Below, one piece after another: positions 11,391-23,420 of a stretch of DNA of 64,000 nt. The notes beneath the pieces were generated by a model that saw only the letters and a program-made list of their open reading frames with translations, searched no databases and had not been told where the DNA came from. Where the stretch lies: NCBI RefSeq assembly GCF_024868665.1, contig NC_079912.1, positions 18,268,664 through 18,332,663 of the forward strand, in the 5' to 3' direction. The stretch is from Triplophysa rosa (Eukaryota > Chordata > Actinopteri > Cypriniformes > Nemacheilidae). A program made the position numbers and the translations under genes. The first letter of the stretch is position 1. The number at the start of each line of letters is the position of its first letter.

Positions 11391-13139
11391 ATAACAATTC
11401 CTTCATAGATTTCAAGTAGACTATAAAATAGTTCATGTTATTTTAATAATATGACCTTGTTTATGAGACACAGTACGTATTTTCTTTTATTCAAAGTCCA
11501 ACAAGTTGATTAACAAATATCACGAAGATTCCATAAGAGGTCACAAATGGACCTGAAAAAATGTCGGAGCAGCCGATGTGAGGGGGAGCTTTAAAGAAAG
11601 TACTATCCATTAAAATGCTTTAAAAATGACATCTCTTCTACATCTCTGAGTCTTCTGAAAGGAGTCTTCAGCCTAATTAATCATCTACAGCACACGGAGC
11701 AGAACATAACCTTCTCTTCCAGCCTTCCAAATACCTCATTTTATGCCCAAATGACCTCATATAGTTGAGGGAAGGATGCAACTTTTTAAATACTTCTGTG
11801 TTTTATGAACGCTTTTGTAAAGCTCAGTCTATATTGCCCATTAAAGCACTTCTAATCTTAATTTCCTTGTACTGACTAACTCAAGTCTTTCATCCCATCT
11901 TTGTAAAGAGCAACGAAGAGGAAGAGTAGCATCATGCTTGGGTTACATATTCATCTCTAATGAATTCCATATCCCTCACACAAACTTTATATCCTATTAG
12001 TGATAAAGGCTTACAACACAAAGAAGGCTGAGATGCAACGAGCCAATTATGAAGATCTAAAAAACACAAAACGGTCAGAACGGTTGTCTTCGATAAATCT
12101 AGTCGGGTCATTTTCATCAGACTGCATCCAATCAATCGATATTAAAGACCGCAGTCTGCATGACCATGAAAAAAACAAGATCACCAAGAGATTTTCTTAA
12201 TAACACAGGCCTCGCAGTGGCCCGCAGTAATGAGACCCCATTTCCTAGCATACAAATTGCATGTCTAAAGGAAAAAACTGGAATTAAAAAAAGATCTCAT
12301 AAAACGAGAAGAAAGTCAGAACTGTACACTGTTCCAAGCTTTCACCAGCCAAATATTTCATATCTGTAACATTTCTGCCAGACATATTGTTTAACTATAT
12401 GAAGTTTCATCTAATAAAGGACTAATTGCACCTTCTCTGCTTTCTGTCTGTGGCATTCTGGAATGGGAATGAGCGTACGCTAATTCTGATCTATATTACA
12501 GCTGTACGTCTGAGCGCTTTATTAGGACAGCAAAGCCGTTCCAAAGCCAAGATATTCATCGTCTTTCCTGCACGCGTGCGCCAGCTGCTAATAAACAAGA
12601 CTGAGCCTGAAAGATCCCTCTGGTTTGATCACGTCAAATTGTTTTTTAATTAAAACCTGTTTCGCTGTGTGCAGAAGTAAAGCACAGAAATTCATAAAAG
12701 CAAAACATCACAAGAAACTGAGTCCATTTTAAGTGAGTAATTGCTTACACGTAACATTTCACATTAAATATATATAATTCTGTTGACTGGGCTTTATCAC
12801 AGGAAATATAAAGTTCAGAGTCACAAAACGGACTTCAAAACGGTCCAAAATTCGGACCATTCTTCTGAATTGTAAATGTGATACAACATACTGTACTGTT
12901 TTCAGACTGATATAATTGGCTACAGTATACTTGTTGGATGCATATAATCCCGAAGAGACATTTTATAGTATAGCAACTTTCACTTTGAGTGTAAAAAAAG
13001 AACTATAGTAAAGCACTAAACGATCGAAATAAACACTTCTGAAAACTATGCATGTAGCAAAAAAGTGTTCAGTAGACTTACACAAATAATACTTTATCTT
13101 TTCCCGAAACTTTCTAGAGGCCCCCAGACATTTTTTTTG
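11391..13139. other. Unassigned non-coding sequence
   Basis: Mostly AT-rich and non-coding. The 12480-12640 part is more complex and CpG-containing and may be regulatory. Short overlapping open frames at 11932-12653 have no recognisable domains. Confidence 0.5.
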
Positions 13140-13330
13140 CTGAATGGTTCCATAAAGAACCTTTAACATACACAGAACCTTTTTGATTCTTTCTTCTTTA
13201 TAGTGGGAACTGGATTCTTTACATTATTAAATCATAAGAAAGAAATGGTTCTTTGGAGAACCAAAAATAGTTCATCTATGACATCACTGTCTGTAAATAA
13301 CCCGTTGAAGCACTTTTTAAAAGAGTGTAT
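13140..13330. mobile_element. Dispersed repeat with GGTTCY...GAACC motifs
   Basis: The text TGGTTCCATAAAGAACCTTTAAC, then TCTTTATAGTGG, GGTTCTTTGGAGAACCAAAAATAG and a terminal TTTTTAAAAGAGTG matches, from memory, a short fish MITE in which GGTTCT and AGAACC alternate as small inverted repeats. About 190 bp; the outer ends were not resolved exactly. Confidence 0.6.
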
Positions 13331-13844
13331 TTATTGAATAACAATGTTTTCATACAGTATATCTTTACTGTTTCCATTAATAGCCATGTTTCACAGTTGT
13401 TTTATTACTTAAATGTAAAGGAAGCATATAAAGGTTGTTTAATGGCAGGTTCGCAATGTAACCACTTGCCCCATAGGGTGATAACATACCCTGCTATTAG
13501 AGAATGTTTCCACAAAAGGTTATTGTGTGTTTAATGAAGCTTTCCTCTGGGTAATAATGACACAAATATTCCATTTTTTGTAGACTTTTGAACTTAAAGC
13601 CACTCTACTGGAGACGGCTGTGACAACTAGCTCAAGTCTCGCTCATATGTTTGATGCACAGGGCCTAGACTCTGTTTATATATTATTATTATTATTATTC
13701 ACTGGAAATTCACCCGGTTTGGAAGCAGCTCATGTATATTCAAGATAAAAACACCCCATTTGACACCTCTCACCCAATACAATCACTCATACTTCCCAAA
13801 GCTCCTAAACCTCCCCATGCCTCTCCACTTCCAAATCCCAATCT
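13331..13844. other. Unassigned sequence with a (TTA)n run
   Basis: Non-coding, with a short TTA trinucleotide run at about 13679-13699. No exon or bounded repeat is supported. Confidence 0.5.
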
Positions 13845-14640
13845 GTGTTCCTGTAATTTCACTAATTAGCCTGCGATCTGTTGACAACTTGACTGGATTA
13901 CAGAGCGGCCGATGGCTTCTTTCGTGTCTAACGCGTCTGGAGTTGTGTTTATAGTAATCCACGCTAGTAATCGTTTTCCGTTTGCTAATTAAGAGCAGAT
14001 AATTGTGGCTTGATTTAACAGCGCTTTGCAGGCTGCTGACAGATCGTTGCAGGCGTGTGGCGGTGAAGGCAGCTGGTAGGTTCGGGTGAGATGAGATGAG
14101 TTTATATATAAACAGCAATCTGTGTGGGAATGCTTTGCTAACAGATGTTGTCATTCTAATCAGCGACTATTAAACTGCAGCTATGTTTCACAAATTCCAA
14201 AGAACATTATGGGACGTAGCAATTTGCCTATTTCAACATACAGTATTTACCGGGGATTTTTCAACAAGGTTTCACCATATGTCGCCCTGATATTAGGTGA
14301 CATATTTTGCACGATTCTATTATTTTCACGTGCGCGATGTAATTGTTTTGTTTTCCGCGCCATTCTACATAACAGTATAAAATCGGCGGCAACGTCAAAC
14401 AATCCAGCAAGTATAATTTCTGAGTTTGCCAGCTGCCCTTTTGAATGAGACAGCTGAGGCCCCGCACAGATGACCACCGATGTACGGCCAGGTCCGGACG
14501 CCCCAGAGTGCCTCATCCATAATGCATTCGCTCCAATAAAGGTGCCGATTAGTAGCTAATTTTAGCAGCTAATTCTAGGCTGTACTCAAATATAGGCGCT
14601 TTCATTTGCATAGATATAAAAAATGAATGAACATCTGGAT
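13845..14640. promoter_or_regulatory. Candidate conserved non-coding regulatory block
   Basis: High-complexity, repeat-free sequence with CTAATTA-type homeodomain words (near 13865 and 13985), AATCC/GGATTA words and a perfect octamer ATTTGCAT at 14604-14611. Overlapping frames on both strands (13783-14516) are open for up to 123 codons but show no domain. I read the block as regulatory rather than coding. Conservation is untested. Confidence 0.35.
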
Positions 14641-14769
14641 ATGTAGGCGGACAAAAGGACAAGCCTGAGAGATATCTAATAACAACCCTCGAATCGCTCT
14701 TGATGCCTTCCTAGTGCTCTTATGAAAGTGACGGGATTCATATTTAAAAATAAAAAATAATAAAAAAAT

Positions 14770-15021
14770 AATCTTGAATTAAGGTTTACGTTTTTCTTAG
14801 TCACTCAATTCAAGATTGTTTTTCTTACCCCATTGGCAGGTTTTTTTTGCTTGTTTTAAGCACAAATTCAATGAAATTTCATATTTTTGGACTAAAAACA
14901 AGACTTATTTTCTTAGGTCAGTTTGCTCATCAAGAAAATGCTTCTTGATTCAAGAATGTTTAGACATTTTTACTGGAAAACAAGAAAAAAAGACTAAGTA
15001 AGAAAGTCATTTTTTGCAGTG
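14770..15021 (-). mobile_element. Dispersed fish repeat (CACTGCAAAAAATGACTTTC family)
   Basis: Read on the minus strand it begins CACTGCAAAAAATGACTTTC and continues through CTTGTTTTCCAGTAAAAATG, CTTGATGAGCAAACTGACC and TTGAATTGAGTGACTAAG. I recall this text as a very common cyprinid element. A diverged piece of the same text is embedded at about 20740-20890. No coding capacity. Confidence 0.7.
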
Positions 15022-15825
15022 TGTGACTAATCTCGGCATGCGTACGCGCACATACACTGTATCAATGAACCGCAAGGATGACTTAAAAAGCAAGAAACAA
15101 GCAAGAAATGTGGGTATAATACACACCAGATCATAAATTCAAAATCAAAAAGGTTGAGACCGACCACAACAACTTTCCCTCAACCGCCCTATAGGCTCGA
15201 TTTAGATTATATTCGCTTTTATCAAAAAATCTGATCGACAGATTTATATGAATACCGTTTTGGCAATAATTAAACCAGACAAGGAAACTATTCATCTTAC
15301 CCTCAGCCTCCAAAAGTCCATCATTAAACAGACTGACAGCCGAGCGCAGCAAAACAAACGGGCAGGGTATGAACACACAAACCCAGGAAGGTCACATGCA
15401 TTATAAGGGCAGTTCACGAGCCCTAACGAGGGGTCAGGCTTTTGGTGGATCACAGCTGGAGGCAGGTTCTCCATCTCATCAAATCACTCCTTTTAATCGC
15501 CTATTCACTTAATGAAACTAATAGAGGAGCTGCGGTTGATTAATGGCGTTAGACAGAGTCGGGGAAGTATTAGTTCTGAGTTTTATCTCTCTCGGAGCAT
15601 TATTTATAAATGTGACGGCTTCATTTTTGATGGACAGAGGGATGAGGTTGCAAGGTGTGTCTTTATTAAATCCTGTGATGTCATTGATGTGAAGAAGGGG
15701 AGGGGCCAGACTGAATAATTGAAGGTTGTAATATTTGAACCTCTGAGTAAAGCGTTATACAAGCATGTATTGCGACGTTCTTACGTGACTATCATCTTTC
15801 GCATATACATACGTGCCATACTCAC
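15022..15825. other. Unassigned sequence 3' of an exon candidate
   Basis: Non-coding. A 33-nt minus-strand pair of weak splice signals near 15298-15331 was considered and not accepted. Open frames here are short and domain-free. Confidence 0.5.
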
Positions 15826-15877
15826 CCTGCGGCTGATTAAGAAGTGCTTGCTGATTAGCGGATTGACTGGAGGTGCC
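15826..15877 (-). CDS. Candidate internal coding exon (52 nt), Ser/Gln/Asn-rich
   Basis: The minus strand gives a near-ideal acceptor (TTTGCTCTCTCTCAG) and a consensus donor (GTGAGTATGG). Two frames are open. The phase imposed by the neighbouring 16435-16528 candidate, which ends exactly on a codon, selects the frame Gly-Thr-Ser-Ser-Gln-Ser-Ala-Asn-Gln-Gln-Ala-Leu-Leu-Asn-Gln-Pro-Gln with one base over. This low-complexity Gln/Ser/Asn composition is common in linkers of nuclear regulatory proteins, but no family is recognised. The intron to the upstream candidate would be 557 bp. The two sites make this one of the best-supported exons in the window. Confidence 0.5.
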
Positions 15878-16434
15878 CTGAGAGAGAGCAAAGATTAAAA
15901 ATGAACCCTCGGTGCATTAACAGACCGAACGCAATACTAGACTCATAGTTCCCTGCCAATCAGAGAAGAGGAACAGTCTAGACTGTGTGTACGATGGTCC
16001 TGTAGAGGGCAGCAGTGTGACCTCACACAGCTCATTAACTCTTTAGCATATACATACAAATAATATATACAGCATACACAGTGAAGAGTAATGAATCACA
16101 GATCCTATGAAGACACGAAGCAGATCACCTGTGACATTTCTCATTAGGGGCTGTCGTTTGATGCAGACGTCTTACTTTTAGTACAGCAAAATGCACCGAT
16201 ATCATCTGGGTGCGTGTGGCAGCGATTGAACGTCGGGACATTTAGCCGATAACCATTGCGAGAAAAATATCCGTTTTTCAAGTTCGCCGGCATATCTCAA
16301 AGCAAACATAAACAGCTTTCAGCTATCAGTTACAGGCACAGTTAAGAGATCAGACAGAGATCAGATCCCCCATATAAAGTTGTTAGAATGTGAAATCAGT
16401 GCTGATGGAGCTGGTGAAAGATCTCTATTACTAC

Positions 16435-16528
16435 CTTGAACCGTGGCGGTTCAGCCTGCTTCTCATCTGCCGGAGCTGTTAGGGTCCTCAGCGCCACCTC
16501 CGAGGCATCTCGGCTTTCTTCCAGATCA
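16435..16528 (-). CDS. Candidate internal coding exon (94 nt), acidic then Pro-rich
   Basis: On the minus strand the block follows TTTTCTCTGCGACAG and is followed by GTAGTA. Only one frame is open through all 94 bases: one base completes a codon, then 31 codons starting Asp-Leu-Glu-Glu-Ser-Arg-Asp-Ala-Ser-Glu and ending Glu-Pro-Pro-Arg-Phe-Lys. The exon ends exactly on a codon. Codons are GC-rich compared with the AT-rich flanks, which supports coding use. The protein segment is hydrophilic, with no motif I can name. It joins in phase to the 15826-15877 candidate downstream and could accept the 31260-31353 candidate upstream. Alternative: a conserved non-coding block that happens to be open. 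Confidence 0.5.
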
Positions 16529-17250
16529 CTGTCGCAGAGAAAACACACACTGCATCAGAAGTTAAGCAAACTTAACAATGCATTAAATATACAGTGCACG
16601 TTCAAAGAATATAAAAATATGACTGGATATGTATACTAGGAGTTTTGGCACGAATTAAACATATTTGTAAGCTTTACGCAAGGCATAAAAACATTTCTGA
16701 ATACACAATTATAAAACGACATCTGTGGCTCATAACATCATTGATCCCATATGGCCACATTTAAATTATGGCCGAAATATTGTAAATTGTAAACAGCACC
16801 GTTACACAGCACATAGTATTCTTCGAACTAAAAAATACATTGAATACACTTTCAATACAAATACATTTTCCGAATTAAAAATACAATTTGCTTGAACGCT
16901 AACTTTGAAGTATCCTTCGGGGCAAAAACACAAATGTCATGGGTTTGAATCGCAAGGAATGTATTGATAAAACATGAATTTAAATCCTAGCTTAAATGTG
17001 TTTCAAGTTTTAATGTAGGTTTATTTTGGACATATTTATCTTTATGTATTTTGACGTTGAAAAAACCTTCCAGATGTATTCCGTACAGCCGACTACAAAC
17101 GGCCACTGGCAAGGCACACACAATAAAAAACTCAACACATTCTACAAGTAAACTAGATATTCATCAGTCTGATGCTTACAAACATTATCCAGATGCTATC
17201 ACTCTCGACTGCAGTGAGGTGGGACCTGTCTCAGCTGTTTCAGCTCATGA
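16529..17250. other. Unassigned sequence, putative intron
   Basis: If the minus-strand exon chain is real, this is intronic. AT-rich, no bounded repeat recognised. Confidence 0.45.
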
Positions 17251-17285
17251 TCTGATCTGATCTGATCTGATCTGATCTGATCTGA
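17251..17285. repeat. (TCTGA)n pentanucleotide microsatellite
   Basis: Seven perfect tandem copies of TCTGA, with partial units on both sides. A shorter run of the same unit occurs at about 41772-41790. Confidence 0.95.
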
Positions 17286-18189
17286 TGATCTGACCTGACA
17301 GCCTCACGATGGTCTCAGTCACTTATGGGAGTCAACATTCCTCGGCATCTGATCGAAGATCTCAACCCACCTTCAAACACATCCTCCTAGAAACCTCTAC
17401 AAGCTTAATAAAACATCAATGACGCCCAACGCGTTATACGGCGAGCCAATCCGAGTCTTCAGTCGGGGTGCAGACTGACAGGCGAGATGTGACGGCACAG
17501 AAAACTCCCAGTGCTCCCTGCATCTCACCGCGGAGACCACGGGACGTTGCGGCCTGACACCGGCACTCGGCACGTAGCTTTGATCACGCTGAGGGAACGG
17601 CGCAACGTGTCGCAGCTGTTCGAAGAAACGACACGCGTGTCAGATGTAGATGACAGTTCCCGTCCTGCACACTCAGTGCGGAGAGATTCTGATCTCTGTT
17701 AGTAGTGACTGAGAGGTACGCTAACTGATGGATAAATGTGACCCAGTTTATAACGAGAACTATTAGCATAGTTTTTGCACCACTGGAAGAGAACAATGTA
17801 ACTTTTGATACGGGGAATTGAGAACAGCGTCTGAACCTTCCTATTAGCGATTTGTTTGTCATATGTAGGCCTACATGTGCTCCTAAATCTTTCACGCTGT
17901 TTTTTTTACCTAAACTCTAAGATTAGTTTCTCTTCATACAGTAGAAAGTCAACATTAGCCCAACATGTAGTTGACAAGTACATGTGTCCACTGGTGTGGA
18001 ATATATCTATAATATCTAATAATATATATTCTTTTATCTTGTTAATATTTATATTATAAAATAGCTTACGAGAGATTTATCTTCATTGTTAGTTTTTTCC
18101 CCTAAATTATAGCTAACAACATTTACGGTTTACTTGTCAACTACCCACATACAGTAAAGGACCAATCACACAATGCAATATTTCTTACA
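17286..18189. other. Unassigned sequence with a CpG-rich part
   Basis: The part 17410-17660 holds many CpG dinucleotides and could be regulatory. No TATA box, initiator or exon can be assigned. The rest is AT-rich non-coding DNA. Confidence 0.45.
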
Positions 18190-18458
18190 CCCTACTAAAA
18201 AACAACAGAACCCTGCCCAGAACACAATAGAAACGTTAATGGATCAATAGTTATAATGGGAATTGTATTGGTTTTAATGGAAACTGATGGTGTGTGATGG
18301 ATTCTATTGGTAGGGTGTTCTAGAAGATTAATCCTATTGGAGTAATGCCCAAAACACACCACAAAAGGAATTTTGTTATGGTTTAATGTAAAACCATAGT
18401 GGTTAATGGTATTTTAATGGTTTCTGTTGGGTTTCTATTGTTTGTTTCCGCAGCAGGG
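18190..18458. mobile_element. Probable MITE with CCCTRCTR ends
   Basis: The left end CCCTACTAAAAAACAACAGAA and the reverse complement of the right end, CCCTGCTGCGGAAACAAACAA, look like diverged inverted repeats. The interior contains several variants of the word AATGGTTTCTRTTGGG. The boundaries are less certain than for the TTAA elements. Confidence 0.5.
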
Positions 18459-20451
18459 CAGACAGATTCAGTTGTGTTAGAAGAAAAGTAAGAAACACAA
18501 AACATGAAGATGATTTAATGATGACAAAATGTTATGTTTGGATAAATAGTTTCTTTAAAATAAGATGGCAAAAATAAATTCTATGTGTAGTGATGACTAT
18601 GTTAGTACTTATATGTGTGTGTTAGTTATTCAGTGATTACGACAGCATCAGAATAAAGCAAACAGGACACCAGAAATGAGTTACAGACAAAACATCTCAA
18701 CTATAATTTGACAGGCTGACGGATAAAGTTAGCAGCAACTTAAAAATCCATCGACTATCTGAAGGACAAAAATCTGATTATTGTTAACGACTAACAAAAC
18801 GCTTGTAGAGAAGACATACTGATTTAGTTGTATGTCATCTCCAGTTTCAGACAGTAGACTGTTCCAACTAGAAGTAGAGAACGTAAACACCAGATATCAT
18901 GACATCTGCTTCTCTCCAAAGTTCAGACCTCATGTGTTACAAATTATTCCCGTCTGATGGTGAGGAAAGAGGGAAAACGTTAAATGCATTAGCGATGGAA
19001 CGTTTATATAACACGGTCTACTGTGACTACTCTCAAACATCTCATTTCTTCAATAGACCTAAAGGAAAGAAACAGCGATTCGTTTTTGCATCCTTTAGGG
19101 GCAGGGATGCAGAAATCTGTGATCACCTGACCAACAAGACACTGTTTATACATATATTCTATACATATTATACATTCTATACTATTTATACATATATCTA
19201 CCTCTATGGTCTGAGGTAAAAAAAATCACAGCTGTGCCAGATGGGCTTGTTAAAATGATCGAGTAAAGCCGACATGTTCCTGTCTGAAACCAGCACCAGA
19301 TAAAGCGATAATGTCTTACATTATGCCACGCTGCGATTTCTTCATCAAGCAAAGAAGCAAAGGGAAAAAATGAAGAATGAAACATAAGCAAGAGATAAAA
19401 TCAGGGCGAGAAAAATCAGTTCGTACCAGACATCAATATTCTTTTCCTCTAAAAGAAGTCTGATTAATCAAGTCATCAGGCAATTCAGCAGTTCGGCTCT
19501 GATTTAACCCAACCACTTCATTCAACAAAGGCTAATGTTTTCCAAAGATGAGACTCACTATCTCAATAGAAGAAATCGGTTTTAATAAAGACAATCTTAT
19601 TTTAAATACACACGAGGTAAATTCTCCTATATCGAATTCGGGGCCGAAAACTGAGGCGGTAATGGAAGCAACCGTGACAATGAGCTGAGAGATGGAATTG
19701 GGAATTGAATAGAAAATAGAGGCATTATTCATGATACGTTCATCTTCAAATGCAAGCAGATCCCTCTCTTTCCTTCCCTCCAGTCTTCGCTCCAATAATG
19801 GCCATTCCAAATCCCCATTTCCAAGCTAACCGCATAGATCACATGACAGCCAGTCATTCATTTGGTGCAGCGGGAGAAGAGCTAAGGGTGCTCAGAGCAA
19901 GCCCGACCAGTAAGCGCTAACGTCTACACGAGCTCAGCTTTGTGTCAGATTTCTTGACCATCTAAATGAGGGGTGAAGAGTAGTATCACTCCAACATACA
20001 GCTAACAAACCACTTGGCTTTTGATTCTGTTCGAAAGCAGCAGACAATCCTCAGCCAAATTGACAAGATGGCGTGAAGCAGAGAATGAACGGCCCTTTCC
20101 GTCCACCATTAGCCAACCAGAGAACAATTCAAACTTCCATAGAGTCTTCAAGCTTGTCATGATTGGGTTCATTAACAGAAAGCTGTAAATTGAGTGGAAG
20201 GACGTTTGTACAGTTCGATTGGTTTGTATGTGAGAAGGTGAAAGCAACTTTTAAAATACTTGAAATAAGTCTGAGAGCTGTTTAAGGTAAGTGAAGGTGA
20301 AATGAATACATAGATATGGACAAATCATGTTATGCTCTAATAATAATAATGCACTTAATCGAATCAAATTAGTTAGCATGCAATAAAAGAGAATATGGAT
20401 AATCCCAATAAAGCGGAATGGAAGATTTAAATTGTGTCTCATTTATTCATT
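18459..20451. other. Unassigned sequence with one regulatory-looking part
   Basis: Mostly non-coding without bounded repeats. The 19540-19800 stretch (TTAATAAAGACAATC, GGCGGTAATGG, GAATTGGGAATTGAATAG) is of higher complexity and could be a regulatory element. It has a 92-codon minus-strand open frame without domains. Confidence 0.4.
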
Positions 20452-20570
20452 ACATCAAACATTTTTTCATTTAGCAGACGCTAAGCGATTTACAAATGAG
20501 ACAGCGTTTAACATTTTGTCCATGAGCTAACAATAAGTGCGGTCTATGAAGTCGATGTTTACAAGTAGCA
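20452..20570 (+). repeat. Diverged SINE core fragment (TTTAGCAGACGC)
   Basis: The text CATTTAGCAGACGCTAAGCGATTTACAAATGAGACAGCG is a deletion-bearing version of the conserved fish SINE segment seen complete at 45489-45560. The link between GACGC and AAGCG has lost about 8 bases. No A-rich tail or tRNA-like head is visible. Confidence 0.55.
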
Positions 20571-20582
20571 GAGTTAAAGCTA

Positions 20583-20973
20583 CACTGTAAATCTTTGCTG
20601 TAGTTTTGCCAGTAATTTACTGTATATTAAATGACTTTCCTATTAGTACGGTTTTCAATTTGAGTTAAACTTTACTTTAACCAAAATTAAAACACTTTGA
20701 CTTTTGATATTCAAAATGAGCTTGAATAGACTGGCATTAGCACAGCAACACAGCAAAAAATTAAACTCTTCCTAAACATTTTTGTCTTGTTTTCTAGTAA
20801 AAATATTTAAAACATATTCAAATATTTTAATACATTTACATAACAAGAAAAGTGACCTCAGTCTTGTTTTATAAAAAAACAACGTAAGTTTATGTTTAAA
20901 ACAAAATTGTAAGTTAAATCGACAGTAAGTTACTGGCAAACCTGCTGCAAAACTACAGCAAAGTTTTAGAGTG
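20583..20973. mobile_element. TA-flanked MITE with CACTNTAAA ends and an internal repeat fragment
   Basis: The left end CACTGTAAATCTTTGCTGTA and the reverse complement of the right end, CACTCTAAAACTTTGCTGTA, form inverted repeats; each is flanked by TA. An internal piece (about 20740-20890, CTTGTTTTCTAGTAAAAATATTT) resembles the 14770-15021 repeat, so the element may be composite. Confidence 0.7.
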
Positions 20974-21121
20974 TAGACAAAACAAATAACAGAAGATTTT
21001 TTATATCAGTTCATATTAATTTCATATTTTGTGTTACATAATTCAGTTATCAGGACCTTAAATTAGAAAATAGTCTAAGGATATTCCAAAAATAAGGCAT
21101 GCACATATTTGCATACCAAGG

Positions 21122-21300
21122 CCTTAAAGTCACCATGAAACAGAAATATAGCGATTCTTCTTTTCTATATCATGACGTATATCTGAGTGAAACGGCTTCT
21201 GAAATGAGAAAAACATGTAGGGCGGGACTTGATTTTGTCCATCGAGAAATGATTGGATCGTTGGAAATAGGACGTTGGTAACAAAATGGCAGATTTGGCA
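21122..21300 (+). mobile_element. TTAAAGTCACCATGAAAC repeat, fragment
   Basis: Starts TTAAAGTCACCATGAAACAG and continues with GACGTATATCTGAGTG and ATGTAGGGCGGGACTTGA. The same words occur in reverse orientation at 26372-26690, which confirms a dispersed family. The right end could not be fixed. A 60-codon open frame over this piece is repeat-derived. Confidence 0.65.
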
Positions 21301-23015
21301 GATTTGAATGCTGTTTTGCAGTCAGTCAGTCAGTCACTGGAGCCCCGCCGTCGCACCATTCCTAGTGACCAGAAGGTAAGAGAGGTGGTTTTGAGGGGGG
21401 GTTAACGTTTTTGATTAAAGATTATAAAAAAATTATGAAGTAAAAAACTTTATACAACACAACTATATTCCATAAAAGTATGATTTTTCTATTTTGATTT
21501 CATGCTGTCTTCAAGCAGTTCTATGCACAGTTTATAGCCTCTATTTCCTTTGGAAGAAAAACATTTTGAATTTACCCAACGAAATCATATTATAAAAAAA
21601 ATTCCCTGACGACTAGCGTTTAGGAACGTTGGTGCAAGAAGTCCCAAAAAGCTCCAAACACAAATTCTGACAACCCTCAAGCAAAAGCAAAGCGCTTTGT
21701 AGTTAAATGAAAGACAGACGCAGAAACACGTTCCATGTGTTAAAAGCTCAACTTGACCCAACTTTGACTCCCTGGGTGCTAGAGTTCAGCTTGAGGTGTC
21801 AACAAGGACCTTATCGGGGAACTTAACCGCATTCATGTTCCTTTGCTCTAAATTACATTATTGCTGAGACAAACATGGACCGAGGCCTGAAGCACCCCAG
21901 GTCTAAGATTACGTTGGATTTAAATCCTATAACTGTGAATTGTATAACTTTAAACATCAGGATTCCCGACGTCATTAGGTTTTTTAACAACGCAACGCAA
22001 ATAGAACGCAATAAGCACGCGTAAATGTTGTGGAGTTTAATCCCCGGGAAGGTAATTGTGGGCGATAAAGCATTACTAAACAGCATGTAACAACAATGAT
22101 CCGAGACTCGATGGCTTTCATCAGAGCTGATTGTATCATGATTGGGCTTAAATTGCAAATCAAACACAGTAGTTGTAATCAGAGCGAGAGAGAGATACAA
22201 AGAGAAGCAAAGCAAAGCAAATGTGCCCTCTACCAGCGCAGACTTGAAATAAAGAACAAAAGCGAGGTTGACCTCCAAAGATAACCTGCCCTGCTCTTCA
22301 AAAAGCCAGCATGGGGATTCATGGGGGCTTTGATATTTTCTTTTGACATTTCTTAATTAACTAGCCAAATTAATGTAATACTTTATTATTCAACCAAACC
22401 ACAAGATGTGGGTGGTCCAGGAGCACTGCCGTGCCACCGGGCCGCACATCATTAGGCAATAACCCCTCTAAGAGCATTACCTCAGACATCACCATAAAAA
22501 GCCATTGTTCAGCATTCGAAAGTGATATGAAATATGGGCTGAGTTTTTACGAAGCTCATTTGCAGCGAGGTCTTTGTGGATGTGCTTGGAAGGCAAAAGT
22601 GTTTAATATGAATGCTAATAGCAACCAGGGGAGAGGAGGAGAGCAAGGGAGGAAAAGAGGGGAAAATGGGGAAAAGAAAATCAAAAGGAAATGTGAAAGG
22701 GGTGAAGGTGGTTAGTTGTGCTGGATTGACTGCAACGACCCTATTGTCCACAACTATTTGAAGGCTCACTCTCTCACAATGTCTACCTAATAAAATATTC
22801 TAGAGCTTTACGCTACTAGAAAGATCTATACTGTATATTCATGATAAAAATAACCATTAACTACATTTTTGAAAAAAATCTAAATTTCCTAGTGACTGGT
22901 AACATCAAAATTTTCCAAGGTTCAGTTGAGGTTTCATAAATCTATCGCTTTTGGCAACAGTCTTTTCAACAGGCGTTCGTGAAATTTACGAAATTTGAGC
23001 CAAGTGAAAAATTTG
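21301..23015. other. Unassigned non-coding sequence
   Basis: Contains a minus-strand open frame of 141 codons (21853-22278), the longest in the window. Its hydrophobic, low-information composition, lack of splice context and lack of a domain argue against a gene. A purine tract is listed separately. Confidence 0.5.
22627..22712 (+). repeat. Purine-rich tract
   Basis: A run of about 86 bases composed almost wholly of A and G (GGGGAGAGGAGGAGAGC..., GGGGAAAATGGGGAAAAG...). Such tracts can form triplex DNA. The open frames on both strands here are composition artefacts. Confidence 0.85.
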
Positions 23016-23227
23016 TGACCCTGTCTGTGAAAACCAAGCGGAAGTCATTTTTTGTGATTTATAATTTTTTGCATAAACACCATTCTACATAATGTTGATA
23101 TATTTAATTGATACTAATCGAGTAAGACCATGTCAAAGTGAAATTAATGACTGAAATCAAACATTGATGCTGGTTATCTCAAAATTAGATTATGGGACTC
23201 TTGTCTGGTTTTCACAGGCAGGGTGCA
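23016..23227. mobile_element. Short MITE with CCCTGYCTGTGAAAAC ends
   Basis: The left end ACCCTGTCTGTGAAAACCA and the reverse complement of the right end, ACCCTGCCTGTGAAAACCA, are near-identical inverted repeats enclosing about 210 bp. No coding frame. Superfamily not assigned. Confidence 0.75.
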
Positions 23228-23420
23228 ACAAGTCAATAGAAGATGTTGAGTTGATGAGGACCGGATGTTTTTACAGTGTATGAAATATCTTGCTTTTGAG
23301 TTGTTTTAGGTTATTTTTGGCTTTTTGGTCTTATTCTGAAGTCATCTTGTTTCTTGATAAGCAAGCTATGCTATTTTGTAGATTGACTTGAATACAGTAT
23401 GTAGCCTAGTTTTTGTCATA

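Noticed and set aside
13783..14516. Overlapping open frames on both strands
   Set aside because: No domains; the stretch is better explained as a high-complexity non-coding block.
15298..15331. 33-nt minus-strand micro-exon after CGGCTGTCAG with a GTAAGA donor
   Set aside because: Would encode an odd Cys/Met/Trp-rich segment, has a mediocre acceptor, and competes with the better phase-compatible block at 10627-10684.
21853..22278. 141-codon minus-strand open frame, the longest in the window
   Set aside because: No domain, hydrophobic low-information composition, no splice or promoter context, and length within chance expectation for 64 kb of both strands.
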